Assembly: GCA_033439265.1 (NCBI GenBank) | Contig: JAVTVX010000024.1 | Span: 6,327,001-6,391,000 of the forward strand | DNA: 64,000 bases | Reading direction: 5' to 3' | DNA from: Dillenia suffruticosa | Lineage: Eukaryota; Streptophyta; Magnoliopsida; Dilleniales; Dilleniaceae | In this document: positions 12,722 to 24,689 of the stretch, in pieces | How positions within the stretch are numbered: position 1 is the stretch's first letter | Layout of the letters: the number at the start of each line of letters is the position of its first letter | Program-made: the position numbers and the translations under genes | The notes under the pieces: model-generated | Told to the model about the DNA's origin: nothing | Seen by the model: only the letters and a program-made list of their open reading frames with translations | Databases searched by the model: none

Positions 12722-13047
12722 TCTGTGATGTCAAAACAAAAATAGATCTAATATGTTGAGACGAGTTTTACTTTTAAGCACAAGAAGGTCTAGAGAAGCA
12801 TGAAGTACTTGTCTTTAACAATTTTTTTTTTCGGAAGAAGAAGAAAGAGAGAAGATAATGTATCAGTGACGAAGGAACACAAGGGCTTTGGGTGGAAGGA
12901 AAGCAGATGTATTAATTAATGTAGAAAAAAGAGCTTTCTTTTGCCCTTGTACTTTACGAGCTACGAGCTACAGGTAACTAATTCTCGGCCTAGAAAGAAA
13001 AGGGGGGGGGGGGAGTCTATGGGTGTGTGAACAGTGACGCGCTGTCG

Positions 13048-13089
<42 letters not shown>

Positions 13090-13240
13090 GGTGACCCGGG
13101 GACACTGTGGATTGAGTGATGCGTAACATAGGGGTCGTATAATGCATTTTGACCTCACGTGGTGTGGATTAGACATTGATGTTTAAGATTTCCTTTTACG
13201 CACAGAGAGGGGGAGAGAGAAAACTGTTGTAGAAGGAAAA
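12722..13240 (-). promoter_or_regulatory. Presumed promoter and leader of the TCP12-like gene
   Basis: This is the sequence upstream of the TCP start codon on the minus strand. It contains a (GA)n tract at 13052-13085, which reads CT on the gene strand and lies about 330 bp above the ATG, and a G10 run near 13003-13013. Such CT/GA tracts are common in plant leaders and bind BPC-type GAGA factors; binding here is inferred. No clear TATA box was fixed. Confidence 0.4.
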
Positions 13241-13816
13241 CCTAGCCTAGGAGGTGGTTTAACATGGTAAGTAATGCCTTTGACTTGACTGTTATTCACC
13301 ATATAATATATCTATGTCCTTTTCCCGTCATATCTTTCTATTTGATGTGTTCTTTTTTCAGTCCCAGCAATAAAAAGACACCCAAATTTTTAATCTAAAC
13401 AGTTGGACACATTCCTGGACATGAATCCTAGCTAGGAAAACAAAACCGCTTCTTAAAGCTTATGCACAACTCAAAAATGTCCTGTGTTTTTCCTTATTTG
13501 GCCTTGCCAATGAAACCCATATATGTTCTGCGTAATGCCTAGCCTAGGAGGTGGTTTAACATGGTAAGTAATGCCTTTGACTTGACTGTTATTCACCATA
13601 TAATATATCTATGTCCTTTTCCCGTCATATCTTTCTATTTGATGTGTTCTTTTTTCAGTCCCAGCAATAAAAAGACACCCAAATTTTTAATCTAAACAGT
13701 TGGACACATTCCTGGACATGAATCCTAGCTAGGAAAACAAAACCGCTTCTTAAGCTTATGCACAACTCAAAAATGTCCTGTGTTTTTCCTTACCCATATA
13801 TGTTCTGTGTAATTCA
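13241..13816. repeat. Tandem duplication of a 297-bp unit
   Basis: Copy 1 (13241-13537) and copy 2 (13538 to about 13816) start with the same CCTAGCCTAGG and are nearly identical. They differ by one deleted A, one substitution near the end and a missing block of about 20 nt in copy 2. Each copy contains ATG followed directly by GTAAGT, then 95 nt later TTTTTTCAG followed by TCCCAG, which looks like a short plant intron (13267-13361 and 13564-13658). Splicing would give a frame of four codons then a stop, so no protein is supported. Confidence 0.93.
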
Positions 13817-16800
13817 AAAATGCTATTTATTATACAATATTATATGTTTTCCCAAATATGTATTATGACCTTTTGCAGTGCCTAATCTTGTCCTCCATGG
13901 ATTCATAACCCTCGCCCCCCCCGGGGGGGGGTGAAGGGGGAGTTGAATTCTTTCTTTCTTTTTCTTTTTTTTTTTTAACTCACATTTACCACAATTATCT
14001 ATTTATTCTGATTCGGAAGGGAACTGGGGCCAGCTGAGTAAGGGAAAGGAAACGATTCTTCCATGTCTTTTTTTCTTTTGTGCTGGCTTTTTAAATGAAG
14101 AGGGGGAAGGAGAAGAGTTCTAATAATTATAAAAAATCTATCGCCTCTTGATTTATAGGGTATTAAAGGGCAGTGAATGAGATTTTAAAAAAATGTTGAT
14201 TTTACATCTCAGATGTACCCTTCTTCCGGAACAAATTATGGGGCTGGTACTTCTCCTCCCCTTCCAACACTTTTACAGAGAATGACCGATGGAACCTCTT
14301 CTCACTGGGAACAGAAGCCAAGCCTTGATTTCAGGAGGGCCTAGGCTTAGAAATCTTCTTTTTTTTCAATGATTATATAGCTGGCTTAAGGGTCAAGCGA
14401 AGAATTTATATTGAAAGAACAAATACATTATATATTTAGAATTATAATATAAAAAAAATAAGTTATTATTTCTAATAGGGTGGATAATATTTAGGACTAT
14501 AATTTTTTAAAATTATATACATGAATATTTAAAAAAAAAAAAAAAAGTAGAAATATTTGGCCGTTGCTCCCCGCCCTGAGGTGGTCTCTACATTGGTCCA
14601 AATCCCTCTCTCAAATGCAACCCTTCAAGATAGATAACATGGCTAAATTTAATTAGTTGTATACATTTTAAATGCTAAAAATTGCTTTTGCTGGAGCATT
14701 ACGTTTTGCTTCAATGGATATGACCAACCATAAACGATCAGCCCGCCACAACAAAAGCTTATGCGATCACCACATAGCAGCCATGAACAAATATGTAATT
14801 TCAATTCTTCCTTTCTACTTTTGATTTTTTTCGTCCAAGCCTCAAAAGCGTTATGGTAAGATCTCTATTTGTTATGAAATGTTCATTTAATTGATAGTAA
14901 AATCACATCATTCTCCCTCTCTCTCTCTCTCTCTTCAGGTTTTAGGATTTATTCATGAACTAGAACATCATTTTCAAGATGTTTTAAACAATAATTTATA
15001 TATTTTAGTCAGTGCGAAAGGGTCTCCATCCGAACTTAAAACCTAATCGTCAAAATAAATAATTTACAAATTTATATACCATAATATCACAGATAGAAAC
15101 AGGGTAACATGAAACTTAACATCTTTAATATTTGAATTGGAGATTAAAAGGGCATGCCTACATTAACAAATTTATATATATTATTAAATTTTGTAAAGCA
15201 TAGACAAACTTTATTTCTCTCTTTTTCTATGATTTTCTCGATATTAATTAGAGTGATTATATGGCTCAAATCATTAATCTCCTACATGTTGTTAATGAAA
15301 TATGATTTCCATTACCAAGTTTTGCTCAAAAAGGGTAATAATAATAATAATAATCTAAGGAGTAATAGCTCAATTGATATCATTCTCCTTTCTTTTAAAA
15401 AATTTTAAGTTCGAGTCTTTTTATATACTAAAAAATAAATGATGATAATAATACTCGTAAGATTCCCTTCTTTCTAACGAAAGTTTCCACACAAACGTGC
15501 TGCAATATATATGTGTTTAGACTTACAAAATCTTTTGTCTCCCCCCACCCTGAAGTTAACAATAGATGACACAAAATGACGAGGGCAAGGCTCTTGCTTT
15601 TATCTGCGCTTCACAAGTTAAAATGCTCTTGTAATGCAAGCAAAAATTTTTTAGTAGTTGTTATATGGAGTAAAAACATAGAATGCTACTAATAGATGGG
15701 ATCAATACATTATGTGACCCTAGAATTTGAAGTTCAAAAACTTAAAATCCATCGGTTTAAGATGAGATTTTTTTTTAATTTATATAATATGAGAAAAAAA
15801 TATTGACACGAACAGTAAGTAACAAAACTACCAAATCTGATTGGATTCTTGGGATTCTCTCTCCCAACCCTCTTTTTTCACCGGCTTTTTTAGGCAGCCT
15901 TGGATTAGCGTACTCTTTGCCGGAGAGAGTGAGAGAACAATCAAGAATCGGGAGTCGGCGGAGTCGGCGGAGTTGACTTAGTTAGTAAGTGTGTGAAATT
16001 TCTAAATTAATTTTTGAGTTTAAAACTTTTAAAAAAAAAAAAAAAAAAAACTCACATTTAAATTAAATTTGATAATATTCGAATCAGATTAATTAAAATT
16101 TGATTAAATAAAATATAATTTTGAATATCGAGCGATTATGAAAAAAAATAGGGTGATGAAAACGGCCTTCAAATTTCTTTCATTTTAATTAGTTTTTAAT
16201 ACATAGATTCATGGTTTTCTTGGTACTCTATTCCCATCCTAGTTCCTCCGTAGGCTGACCATAGCATAATTGAATTTTCGTGCTTCTAATAAGTGTGTTT
16301 CGGAGTTACTGAATTTCTTTTGCACTAGTTACAATACGTACTACCTTGGTTAAAGTCGTATGTGTCATAATCAATTCCACCTGTCAAAAATGGTAGGGGC
16401 CCCTCTCTTTTTCCGGCACAAGATCTAGTAGTTTTTCCTGACACGAACAAGACAGACGAGAGAGAGACACAGAGAGAGTCTTCCCTTTCTTCCTTTTTCC
16501 CCTTAAGAGGGGTAATTTTGCTGATGCGGTGGATGTGGAACCACGAAGAGAGAGAGGGACAGGAGAAGGGCCGGGGGGGGGGTGGGTTGTAGATAGTGGG
16601 CGGGGCCCGGAGACACGACCATAAAATGAGCATTAGCTTGGGTTGAACCCAGTCAGGCCCCACATCAGGCCTAAGCCCTAGCCTGGCTTGGCCCTATCGC
16701 CCTTTTGCAAGTTTGTAATTTATAAATTCAAAATTTGTTTTCATTTTTAAATGCCCTTTTGCAAGTTTAAAAAAGGAAAAAAAAGAAGGCATCTTCCCTC

Positions 16801-17139
16801 TTGATGATACTATTTCTATATTCATCCTTTCCACATTTCTACGTTTTTTCCCCCTTCGAAAATAATAAAAAAAAGATATAAAATTGGAACTTGAGTTTGG
16901 AATCGAACTCCTTTTATATCGTTTCACTTCAGTTCTTTTTTTTTTGGGGGGGGGGGGGAGGGCTGGATTTATGGCTAATGAAAGTGAAAATTTGTCACAT
17001 TATAGTGTCTTGGATATAACATCTTATCAAGAATCTTGTTTTTCTTTTGGTTTGTCACTATCCTTCTGATAATTTTCGACAGTGCATGAACCAGTTCAGC
17101 CTAATATCAATATAAGTCCACGCCAAGCCCGAGGTCTAG
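13817..17139. other. Intergenic, no recognised gene
   Basis: AT-rich sequence with homopolymers, including a GC palindrome CCCCCCCCGGGGGGGG near 13914-13929, A-runs at 14531-14546 and 16031-16049, and G-runs near 16573 and 16945. From about 16620 to 17140 there are clusters of CAGGCC/GGCCCAG/AAGCCC words that resume after the LTR fossil (18530-18690), so that element landed inside an older GGCCCA-rich repeat. The 112-aa frame at 16325-16663 on minus has no family likeness. Confidence 0.5.
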
Positions 17140-17144
17140 CAAGA

Positions 17145-18508
17145 TGTAACAATCCACTCTAGATAGTGGTAAAAAGATAGAGAGAGAAAAATTGAAGAGA
17201 GAAAGAGAGATGGAGAGAGGGAGAGGGAGAGGGAGAGAGAATACCAAGAGAGATAAACAAAAATTTTATTATCATTCTATTCAATTCAATTACATCTTGA
17301 AATTATTTTTTATACTATTTTTATTAACTAATTATACTAACTAATTTGTTCACTACTAAGAAATTTATTAACTATTAACTAATCTAACAACTCAATTAAC
17401 CACTAACTATATTTACTAACCATGATTAATTACTAACCCTATGGTTAGTAATTGTTACGATACTTTGTCATTTGAAAACATCTTTGTCCTCAAGAATGAG
17501 GAACAAAGAATTGAGAATTTAAATCCAAAAATTTTGAATCAAGACTTGCATTTGTGTTGAGAAATAAAATGATGGAAACGAATAATTAATTTGACTTGAG
17601 TTGTAGGGAGAGTAATGAGAGAAAAATGGAGACGGAAAAGCTTGAGAGAGGTCTTTCTTGAATTAACTTTTGGTAGAGCATTTTTCTGTGAATATCGAAT
17701 TCAATCATCAAAAAACTTGACAAGAAATCACCATTAACATATTCTTTATTGGACAATTGAAATTTTGATTTTAGTAAAAAAAAAATTTCTCAATGAATTA
17801 CGTAATTTCAACTTTTGAAAAATTTGATAAAAAATCACCTATTAATGGGTTCTTTTTTGGCATTTGTGACCCTTCTTCCACCGTCAATATTTCTTCACTA
17901 GGAAGAGATCTCAATATTTATTCACTAGGAGTAGATAAAATTGAAGATTTAGAAATTATATCAAGACCTTGTTCTTCATGTTTTTCTTTACTATCCATTT
18001 TTTTTTTCTTACTCCCTTTTCACTAAAGTGTTGATATTCCTGTCGAGTATCATGAAAGCATTCATGCTTTTGTCATGTTCCTCCCATTCGTGCCTACAAA
18101 TTTTATGTTCTATTTTATATTTCTCAAACCAATCATTTTATGCTATTAATTATGTCAAAAATTGTATACTCTGATACCAATTTATAGCAATCTACTCTAG
18201 AAAGTGATAAAAAGATAGAGAGAGATTAAAGAGAGAAAGAGAGATAGAGAGAGAAAGACTAGAGAGAGAGAGAGGAAGAGGGAGAGAGAATACTAAGAGA
18301 GAGAAAGAACAATTTCATTATCATTCTATTCAATTGAATGTCATTACATGATTTGAAAATTACTATTTATACTATTTCTACTAACTAATTTGTTAACTAT
18401 TAATCAATTTATTAATCACTAACTAATCTAACAATCTAATTAATCACTACATATTCTTACTAGTTATGATTAATTATTAATTCTATGATTAACTATTAAT
18501 CCTATACA
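17145..18508 (-). mobile_element. Internally deleted LTR retrotransposon, old (possibly Ty3/Gypsy)
   Basis: Two related repeats (17145 to about 17460, and 18183-18508) share CAATC(C/T)ACTCTAGA at one end, GA-rich blocks, TTATCATTCTATTCAATT and a run of ACTAACTAAT words. They flank only about 720 bp. A tRNA-Met-type primer site (minus-strand TGGTATCAGAGTA, about 18169-18181) adjoins the right repeat, so the element is on the minus strand. The flanks CAAGA (17140-17144) and TAAGA (18509-18513) match a 5-bp target duplication with one change. On minus, just inside the left repeat, ILEDKDVFK resembles the end of some Gypsy polyproteins, which makes the family call tentative. Most of the interior is missing and the LTRs are strongly diverged, so it is far older than the Copia element. 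Confidence 0.75.
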
Positions 18509-18513
18509 TAAGA

Positions 18514-20635
18514 TGTAAACATTCTGCCTAATCCGGCCCAATCACATTTTGCCCGAGCTAGTTGAGCCCATCAGGCCAGAGCTATTAATGCCGAAGGACA
18601 ATATATTGGCTACGGTCTACAAATCCAGCCTTCTACGTCCAGAAGTTCCACCGTAGGGCTTTCATACTTTAAAAGCCCTTCGGGCCCTCGGGTAATGGGT
18701 TTCGATTCGGGTGATTTATTATAATCCGATAGTTGATGTTTTTATAATTATTTTTTGGGGTCCCTGACCTCTCGTGTCTATAAGTTTGCTTTAATTAATC
18801 TGAATTGACTTGATTGTTAGATTTCTTATAAAAAATGAGGTCTCTCAAATTAGGTTTTTTCATTCCTAAGAAGATTTGAATCTAAGCGCTTGATTAAAGG
18901 ATACAGAATTCTTCCCATTACGCTGACATGTTTTTATAATTATTGAATTATCATCTAATAGTGCTTATCTTGTGAGTAAATAGTGATAGAAGATCTAACA
19001 ATATGTGTATTTTCCATATAAATGATTAAAAATACATTCAATTGGACCTATAGAATTAGAATAGACAAATGTGTTGATTTTTTTTATCAATTGGTATCTG
19101 AATTTTATCCGATTAATAAGATTTGAATATTACATGATCATTAAGGGATTGAGTAAGGGTTGCAATACAAATTCTCTCTTTCCTTTTTTCTGCCCTCGCA
19201 AATTTAGGGGCATGTATTAATTTATATTTGGGTGAAGGAATGTGAACTGACTTTAAGGAGAACATGGATTCCAAATCTGATGTCGTTGGAGTAAAGCAAA
19301 TATTGCCGTGTGCATGTTCCCCGTCGAGTTGTCCCATTATTTCTGCACTGTAGTCCATGATTTTTCATTCAAAGTTTTGTTGAAAAAATATTTCAAAATT
19401 ATATAATCAACTATTAGTTTTCAAAAATTATAAAATACCCCAATATTTTTTAAATTTATATGAAAGGAGAAATAAACTTAAAAAATTATAAAATAAGATA
19501 GATATGTTTCGAAACTGAAAACAAAGGACAAAAATTTTGAAATTAAAATTTTTGAATTTATTAATTGTTCATACAACTTTATAAAAATTATAATTTGGCC
19601 TTAAATTTCTCCATCTTTACGTTATTCTTCATTTTCAATTATTCTAACACAAAGATAGTATGATATCAATTAATTAATCTACACTAACAAATTTTTAGGG
19701 TAAAGAAGAGACCGAGAATATTTATTTTGATTTTTAAAATAATTATAATATAATCCGCTAATCCAATAGTTATATTAAAAGTATTTTAGCTTCAATTAAT
19801 TTTACTAAATAATTAGAGTTGTATTTCAAAATAAATATCATCTTACTTAAGTCAAAAAAAAAAAATATTCATTGTTTTGTTGTTAACCTATATCTATCGA
19901 TTGTTCTGAATGTATTTGAGGGTTTAAACCAGTAACGATAAATAAGTATAATCTTTGATCCGAATGAGTTTTGAGTATATAAGGTAAAAGATAGAGTTTT
20001 GTGATTATTGTTTTTATTCTATTTATTGATATTTATTTAACTTTTAACAATATTTCTGAATATTTTTTTAGAAATACTAATCAAAATTATATTTTTATAT
20101 TTTCTCTCTCAATTGAAGGTTGTAGATTACAAAAAGCTTGGTGATGTTCACTTCCTTCTTCGTCTCCCACACTTTACCCAGAGATCTTACTCCCACATTT
20201 TACCATAGATCTTACATTTCACGTGAAAAATAATATTCATAATATTTTTACATTAAAATATAAGACTCAAACATAAGAGTTTGAGAAAGAGACATTGAAG
20301 TCAATTTAACAGAAAACTCTAATGGAGTAAATAGAATAAAGTGGTAATAAAAAGAGCAAAGCGGCAAAAATTACAAACACAGGGGGTAAACCGACAGTTT
20401 TGAAGCTATATAGATTTAGTATCAAAACAGGAAACCACTTTTTCCTTAATTTATTATTATTATTATTGTTTTGTATTTGTAATATCCTAGATTTTTTTGT
20501 CTATTTATTAGTGTTTATATATAGTTAGAACCGGTGTATTTGTTTAGCGTATGTTATTTGTAAATTATTACATGAATTCAGCAAATTTATTGATGGATGC
20601 CGAAAAGTAATACTTGAGATTCTCATCATTATTTT

Positions 20636-20676
<41 letters not shown>

Positions 20677-21506
20677 ATATTTTACAAGCATTAATGCTTG
20701 TGCAAAAAACAAGATATGGCCAAATTGTAGACAACGTGCATAGATGTGATATTTTGATATCTGCGATCACGTTCTGCTCCTTCATGTGATCCCATACCCC
20801 TATATTTTAAGTAAACCATATATAATTTATGAGGAAAGTAGTATATATTAGGCTGTCGTCCTATTTAAATCCTTATATAATAAAAAAAATAATATATAGA
20901 TTTATAAATAATATATATAATACTTCTATAAAGAGATGACCGTCCACAAGATCCACAGCCATTAATGCAGATCTGAGCGATCAATCGTCTGATTGGGGTC
21001 AATGCGTAGGAGACAGACCAAAGGACTTGAGGCATTTTATTTTATTCATTTTGATCGAAAGGGCAAACACAACGAATTGAAATTAACCTAAAAAGTCAGC
21101 CTCCCGCTTCCCGCACATTATCTTAATTATAACACACGTGTCATGTCACACGTATCATTTCATGAATTACTTGTGACGGCTAAAATATATTTTTTCCCCT
21201 TTTTTAATTTATTTTGTCCATCTTAAATTGTGAAAACCACATAAAATTGTGAAAACATCTTAGTTTCTCACCATCCTTGTAGATTCAAAACATAAATGTA
21301 ACCAAATTACAAAAAAAAAAAAATCGAATATTATTAGTTTTGAATGAAATTATATGACAACAAAATATCTTGATTTAATTATTGAACTCTTTGATTCAAT
21401 AAAATTTACAAAAATTAATGTAAAAGGATCTTTGGGCAACAATAATTAAGCATAACATTATTTAAAACACCCGATTAATTTGACCGACAAAATAATATCA
21501 TATCAA
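18514..21506. other. Intergenic, AT-rich, no recognised gene
   Basis: No gene seen. The first 200 bp continue the GGCCCA-rich repeat interrupted by the LTR fossil. A (GA)n tract lies at about 20637-20674. Small frames such as 19113-19358 (minus) have no domain. Repeat-like words TTGGTATCTGAATTTTATCCGATTA near 19092 recur near 37606 and may be SINE debris. Confidence 0.5.
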
Positions 21507-21708
21507 CGTTTGATCGCTCAGTTGGTTCGAGAACTGAAACTCCTTAATCATGATTAGAAGTTCGATTCCCCATGGAAACGAAAAAATTAGCGTTGGGAGG
21601 CCTACCCCTCAATTGGGCTCTGCAAGCAGTCGACCCAGATTAGTTAGGACGAAACTCCAGATATTAGGTTGGTGGTCTAACCATGAACAAAAAAAAAAAA
21701 CAAAATAA
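21507..21708 (+). mobile_element. tRNA-derived SINE, copy 1
   Basis: About 200 bp with a Pol III A-box-like TCGCTCAGTTGG (about 21513) and a B-box-like AGTTCGATTCC (about 21570), ending in a poly-A run (21688-21700). The body shares many blocks with the copy near 50112-50310: TTCGATTC, CAATTGG, CTGCAAGC(A/G)GTCGA, GAAACTC(C/T)AGATA, and GGTTGGTGGTCTAACCATGA before the A-tail. Promoter boxes, A-tail and a second dispersed copy together support a SINE. Confidence 0.72.
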
Positions 21709-21824
21709 TGTCATAAGAAAAAATGATAAATTATTGTCTTTTATTAGTGTCTAAATTTCATTGTCAATTTAAAATTGACCGTATATTTAAAAGTAGTGTA
21801 TGATCAATTAGTGGTCCAATCAAC

Positions 21825-22005
21825 ATTTAGTTGGTCTAGTAAGAAAAACACTAACATCCCACATTAAGAATGAGAGTTCGAGACTTGATAGTGATAAAAA
21901 AGATATTAGGAGAGCTCTCTCTTAATTGAGATCTAACAGTAACTCGGTGGAAATTAGTCGAAGTAAAGTTCTAAATACTCAACAGTAGTGAATAAAAAAA
22001 AAATC
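21825..22005 (+). mobile_element. Possible second SINE type, degraded
   Basis: The sequence has an A-box-like TTGGTCTAGTAAG, a B-box-like GAGTTCGAGACTT about 45 nt later, a body with CTCTCTCTTAATTGAGA and an A-tail near 21990-22000. It differs from the SINE just upstream. Only the box spacing and tail support it. Confidence 0.45.
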
Positions 22006-23189
22006 AATTAGTGGCCCAAGCCCATATTCGGATACACACACTCTCTTTTTTTTTAAAAAAAATCAATTTATTAATTTTAATTTTTACGATTTGAGTTAAC
22101 CATCAAATTTATTAAGTAATGAATTATTTTAATATCTATTTTTTAATTTTTTAAAATTTAAATTTAAGAAAATAATTAAGAAATTCAAGTGATCAGTTTA
22201 TATGTGTGGGTTTGGCCATAAAAGTTTGATTTTAGACTTTTGTTTTTGGGATAATATTGAAATTTGCAAATTTATTAATTTTGAATTATTATTTAATAAT
22301 AATTATTTTTATAAAATAAATTAAAAATAATTGTTAATTGTCCAAAAATTATTTCTACGAGAGAATCCCAAAACATCCCTATCTTGGATGCTCCCAAAGT
22401 GGGAGGGAGCACAGGGACAGTTCTTCATTGGATGCCAACCAGACGCAAGCACCGCACGCCAATCGAGCTAAAAAAGACAGAACCCTCCAAATCATTTCTT
22501 TATTTTTTATTTTTTTGGGACCGGTATGGTAACCATTTTTTTTTTTTTATGTGCAAACCAATCCATGAAATTATTTCCGACACTCCCGTGGCACATGACA
22601 CCGTATTTATTACGTAACCCTAATCTACAAAGTGTTTATTTGAAAGTTTTGAGATTATATTAATTTCATTAAAAAATTAACGTTTATGTGCGAAATATTT
22701 TTTGCTAAAAAATATAAATTAAATAAATATAATTTTAGTTAAATTAATTAATTAAGTTTTTCCCGAAGAGGGTGTCCAGGAGAACTATATACCATAAAAA
22801 AATACAAATATAACAACTTCAACTCAGAAAAGGTAATAATGTTATTTTTCATGGTAGAAATTTACTATTTTAAAATATATTTTAACTTGTATGGAGTTAT
22901 ATTTTTCTGTGAATTTATTTATTTTGTCGCTGGTAAAAAACCTTAAAACGAGCGATCAATGTAGATTATCGATGGCATTAAAATTATTGTTCTTAAAACC
23001 AGGTTTACAATTATATTTTTAACGAACAATCCCTTAAAAGTGTATTTTTATTGGCCCAAATCTTCTAAAACACGTAGAGTTAATAAAATACAGTGTTCAA
23101 GCTTGGCATCGTCATGAGATTTGAACCCAACAATTTCGTACAAACTACCATGATGACTCCTAACACTGCACCAGATGACTAGATAGTGT
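22006..23189. other. Intergenic region upstream of the aspartic protease
   Basis: AT-rich sequence with no gene recognised. The frames at 22338-22617 are short, overlapping and without a domain. The last few hundred bases must contain the protease promoter; no confident TATA element could be chosen. Confidence 0.45.
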
Positions 23190-23291
23190 GTGAGCGTATT
23201 TCTCACTCACCTACACTACACATACGCATTAAATATCTCCGCTTTAACTTTCTCTCTCTTCCGTTCACCCACCTATCACTTCTCCCCATAT

Positions 23292-23308
23292 CTCTCTCTC
23301 TCTCTTCC

Positions 23309-23347
<39 letters not shown>
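23292..23347 (+). repeat. (CT)n tract in the aspartic protease leader
   Basis: An interrupted CT microsatellite ends 10 bp before the chosen ATG at 23358. The reading frame stays open through it up to another in-frame ATG at 23190, which would add 56 residues including a Ser-Leu dipeptide run. A CT-rich leader is the simpler explanation. Confidence 0.9.
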
Positions 23348-23348
<1 letters not shown>

Positions 23349-23357
23349 ACATCCATA

Positions 23358-24689
23358 ATGAGACCACTCACATTATCTCATCTCCGTCTCCTCCTCTTCC
23401 TCTTTCTCTTCCATCTCTCCACCTCCCAAATCGACGCCGCCGAGTATCTTAAACTCACACTACTCCACAAACCCCCATTCTCTTACCCACACCAATCTCT
23501 CGCATTCGACACTCACCGTCTTTCTCTCCTCAACAAAACCCTCAAATCACCCCTCATATCTGGCGCTTCCTCCGGCTCCGGCCAGTACTTTGTCGAGCTC
23601 CGCCTTGGCTCTCCGCCGCAGACCCTCCTCCTCGTCGCCGACACGGGTAGCGATCTCGTCTGGGTCAAGTGCACTGCTTGCAAAAACTGCGTAAAACATA
23701 AACTGGGCACTGATTACCGGGTACGACAGTCGGCCACTTTCTCTCCCCACCACTGTTACAGCCCGGTTTGTAAGCTAGTCACCCACTCCTCCAGAGACCG
23801 TCACTGTAACAGAACCCGGATCCACAGCCCGTGTAGATACGAATACGAATACTCCGACGGGTCGAAAACGAGCGGGTTTTTTTCCAAGGAAGTCACCACC
23901 TTGAAAACTAGTTCGGGTCAAGAGGTCAAGTTTAGATATCTGAATTTTGGTTGTGCTTTTGAAATTTCGGGTCCGAGTGTAACTGGTGCAAGCTTCAATG
24001 GGGCCCATGGAGTCATGGGCTTGGGCCGGGGGCCCATTTCGTTTTCGACCCAGCTGGGTAAAGAGTTCGGAAACAAGTTCTCGTATTGTCTTTTGGATTA
24101 CACTCTCTCTCCTCCTCCGACGAGTTTCTTGCTAATCGGGTCAACCCGGATGACCAATCGGAATATGAACTTCACGCCTTTGGAAAACAACCCTCTATCC
24201 CCGACTTTTTACTACATTGCCATCAAGCGTGTTTTTGTTGACGGGGTCAAATTACCGATTAGCTCCTCCGTCTGGGCAATCGATGATCTTGGTAATGGTG
24301 GCACGGTTGTTGACTCGGGCACTACGTTGACTTTCTTAGCCGATCAAGCTTACCGTCAGGTATTAAGGGCGTTTAGACGGCGTCTGAAGCCTCCTATAAT
24401 GGCCAAGCCAACGTTGGGATTCGATCTTTGTGTGAACGTGTCAAATGTAAGAAGTATTAGTTTTCCCAAGCTGAGTTTTGAACTAGGTGGGGGGGCCGTG
24501 TTTTCGCCACCGGCCGGTAATTATTTTATTGACACGGCCGCGTACGTGAAGTGTTTGGCTATTCAACCGGTCAATTCGCGGGGCGGAATTTCGGTGATCG
24601 GGAATTTGATGCAACAAGGGTTTTTGTTCGAGTTCGATGGGGAACGGCCACGTCTCGGGTTTACTAGACACAGTTGTTCAATTCCGTAA
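23358..24689 (+). CDS. Nepenthesin-type (atypical) aspartic protease, family A1
   Basis: Intronless gene for a 443-aa secreted-type protease. A hydrophobic signal peptide covers about residues 7-22 (LLLFLFLF core), followed by a propeptide to about 70. The catalytic aspartates are D95 in ADTGSDLVWVKC and D319 in VDSGTTLTFL. A Cys-rich insert after the first site (C105, C108, C111, C133, C138, C150, C159) is the nepenthesin hallmark, and YSDGS (165-169) is the flap region. Further family motifs are GVMGLGRGPISFSTQL and SVIGNLMQQGF near the end. Such enzymes are usually in the cell wall, vacuole or plastid; substrates are unknown. The start at 23358 is chosen because it gives a normal signal peptide. 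The upstream in-frame ATG at 23190 would put a Ser-Leu repeat before it. The closest relative I can name from memory is the Arabidopsis gene next to TMO5 (At3g25700). Confidence 0.92.
   Translation: MRPLTLSHLRLLLFLFLFHLSTSQIDAAEYLKLTLLHKPPFSYPHQSLAFDTHRLSLLNKTLKSPLISGASSGSGQYFVELRLGSPPQTLLLVADTGSDLVWVKCTACKNCVKHKLGTDYRVRQSATFSPHHCYSPVCKLVTHSSRDRHCNRTRIHSPCRYEYEYSDGSKTSGFFSKEVTTLKTSSGQEVKFRYLNFGCAFEISGPSVTGASFNGAHGVMGLGRGPISFSTQLGKEFGNKFSYCLLDYTLSPPPTSFLLIGSTRMTNRNMNFTPLENNPLSPTFYYIAIKRVFVDGVKLPISSSVWAIDDLGNGGTVVDSGTTLTFLADQAYRQVLRAFRRRLKPPIMAKPTLGFDLCVNVSNVRSISFPKLSFELGGGAVFSPPAGNYFIDTAAYVKCLAIQPVNSRGGISVIGNLMQQGFLFEFDGERPRLGFTRHSCSIP

Noticed and set aside
13267-13361. A tiny spliced gene starting at 13264
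   Set aside because: Joining the apparent exons gives only four codons before a stop. The splice-like signals are reported, but no protein is called.
16325-16663. A 112-codon minus-strand frame
   Set aside because: Low-complexity Pro/Ser/Arg composition spanning a GGCCCA-rich repeat and G-runs, with no domain and no splice partners.
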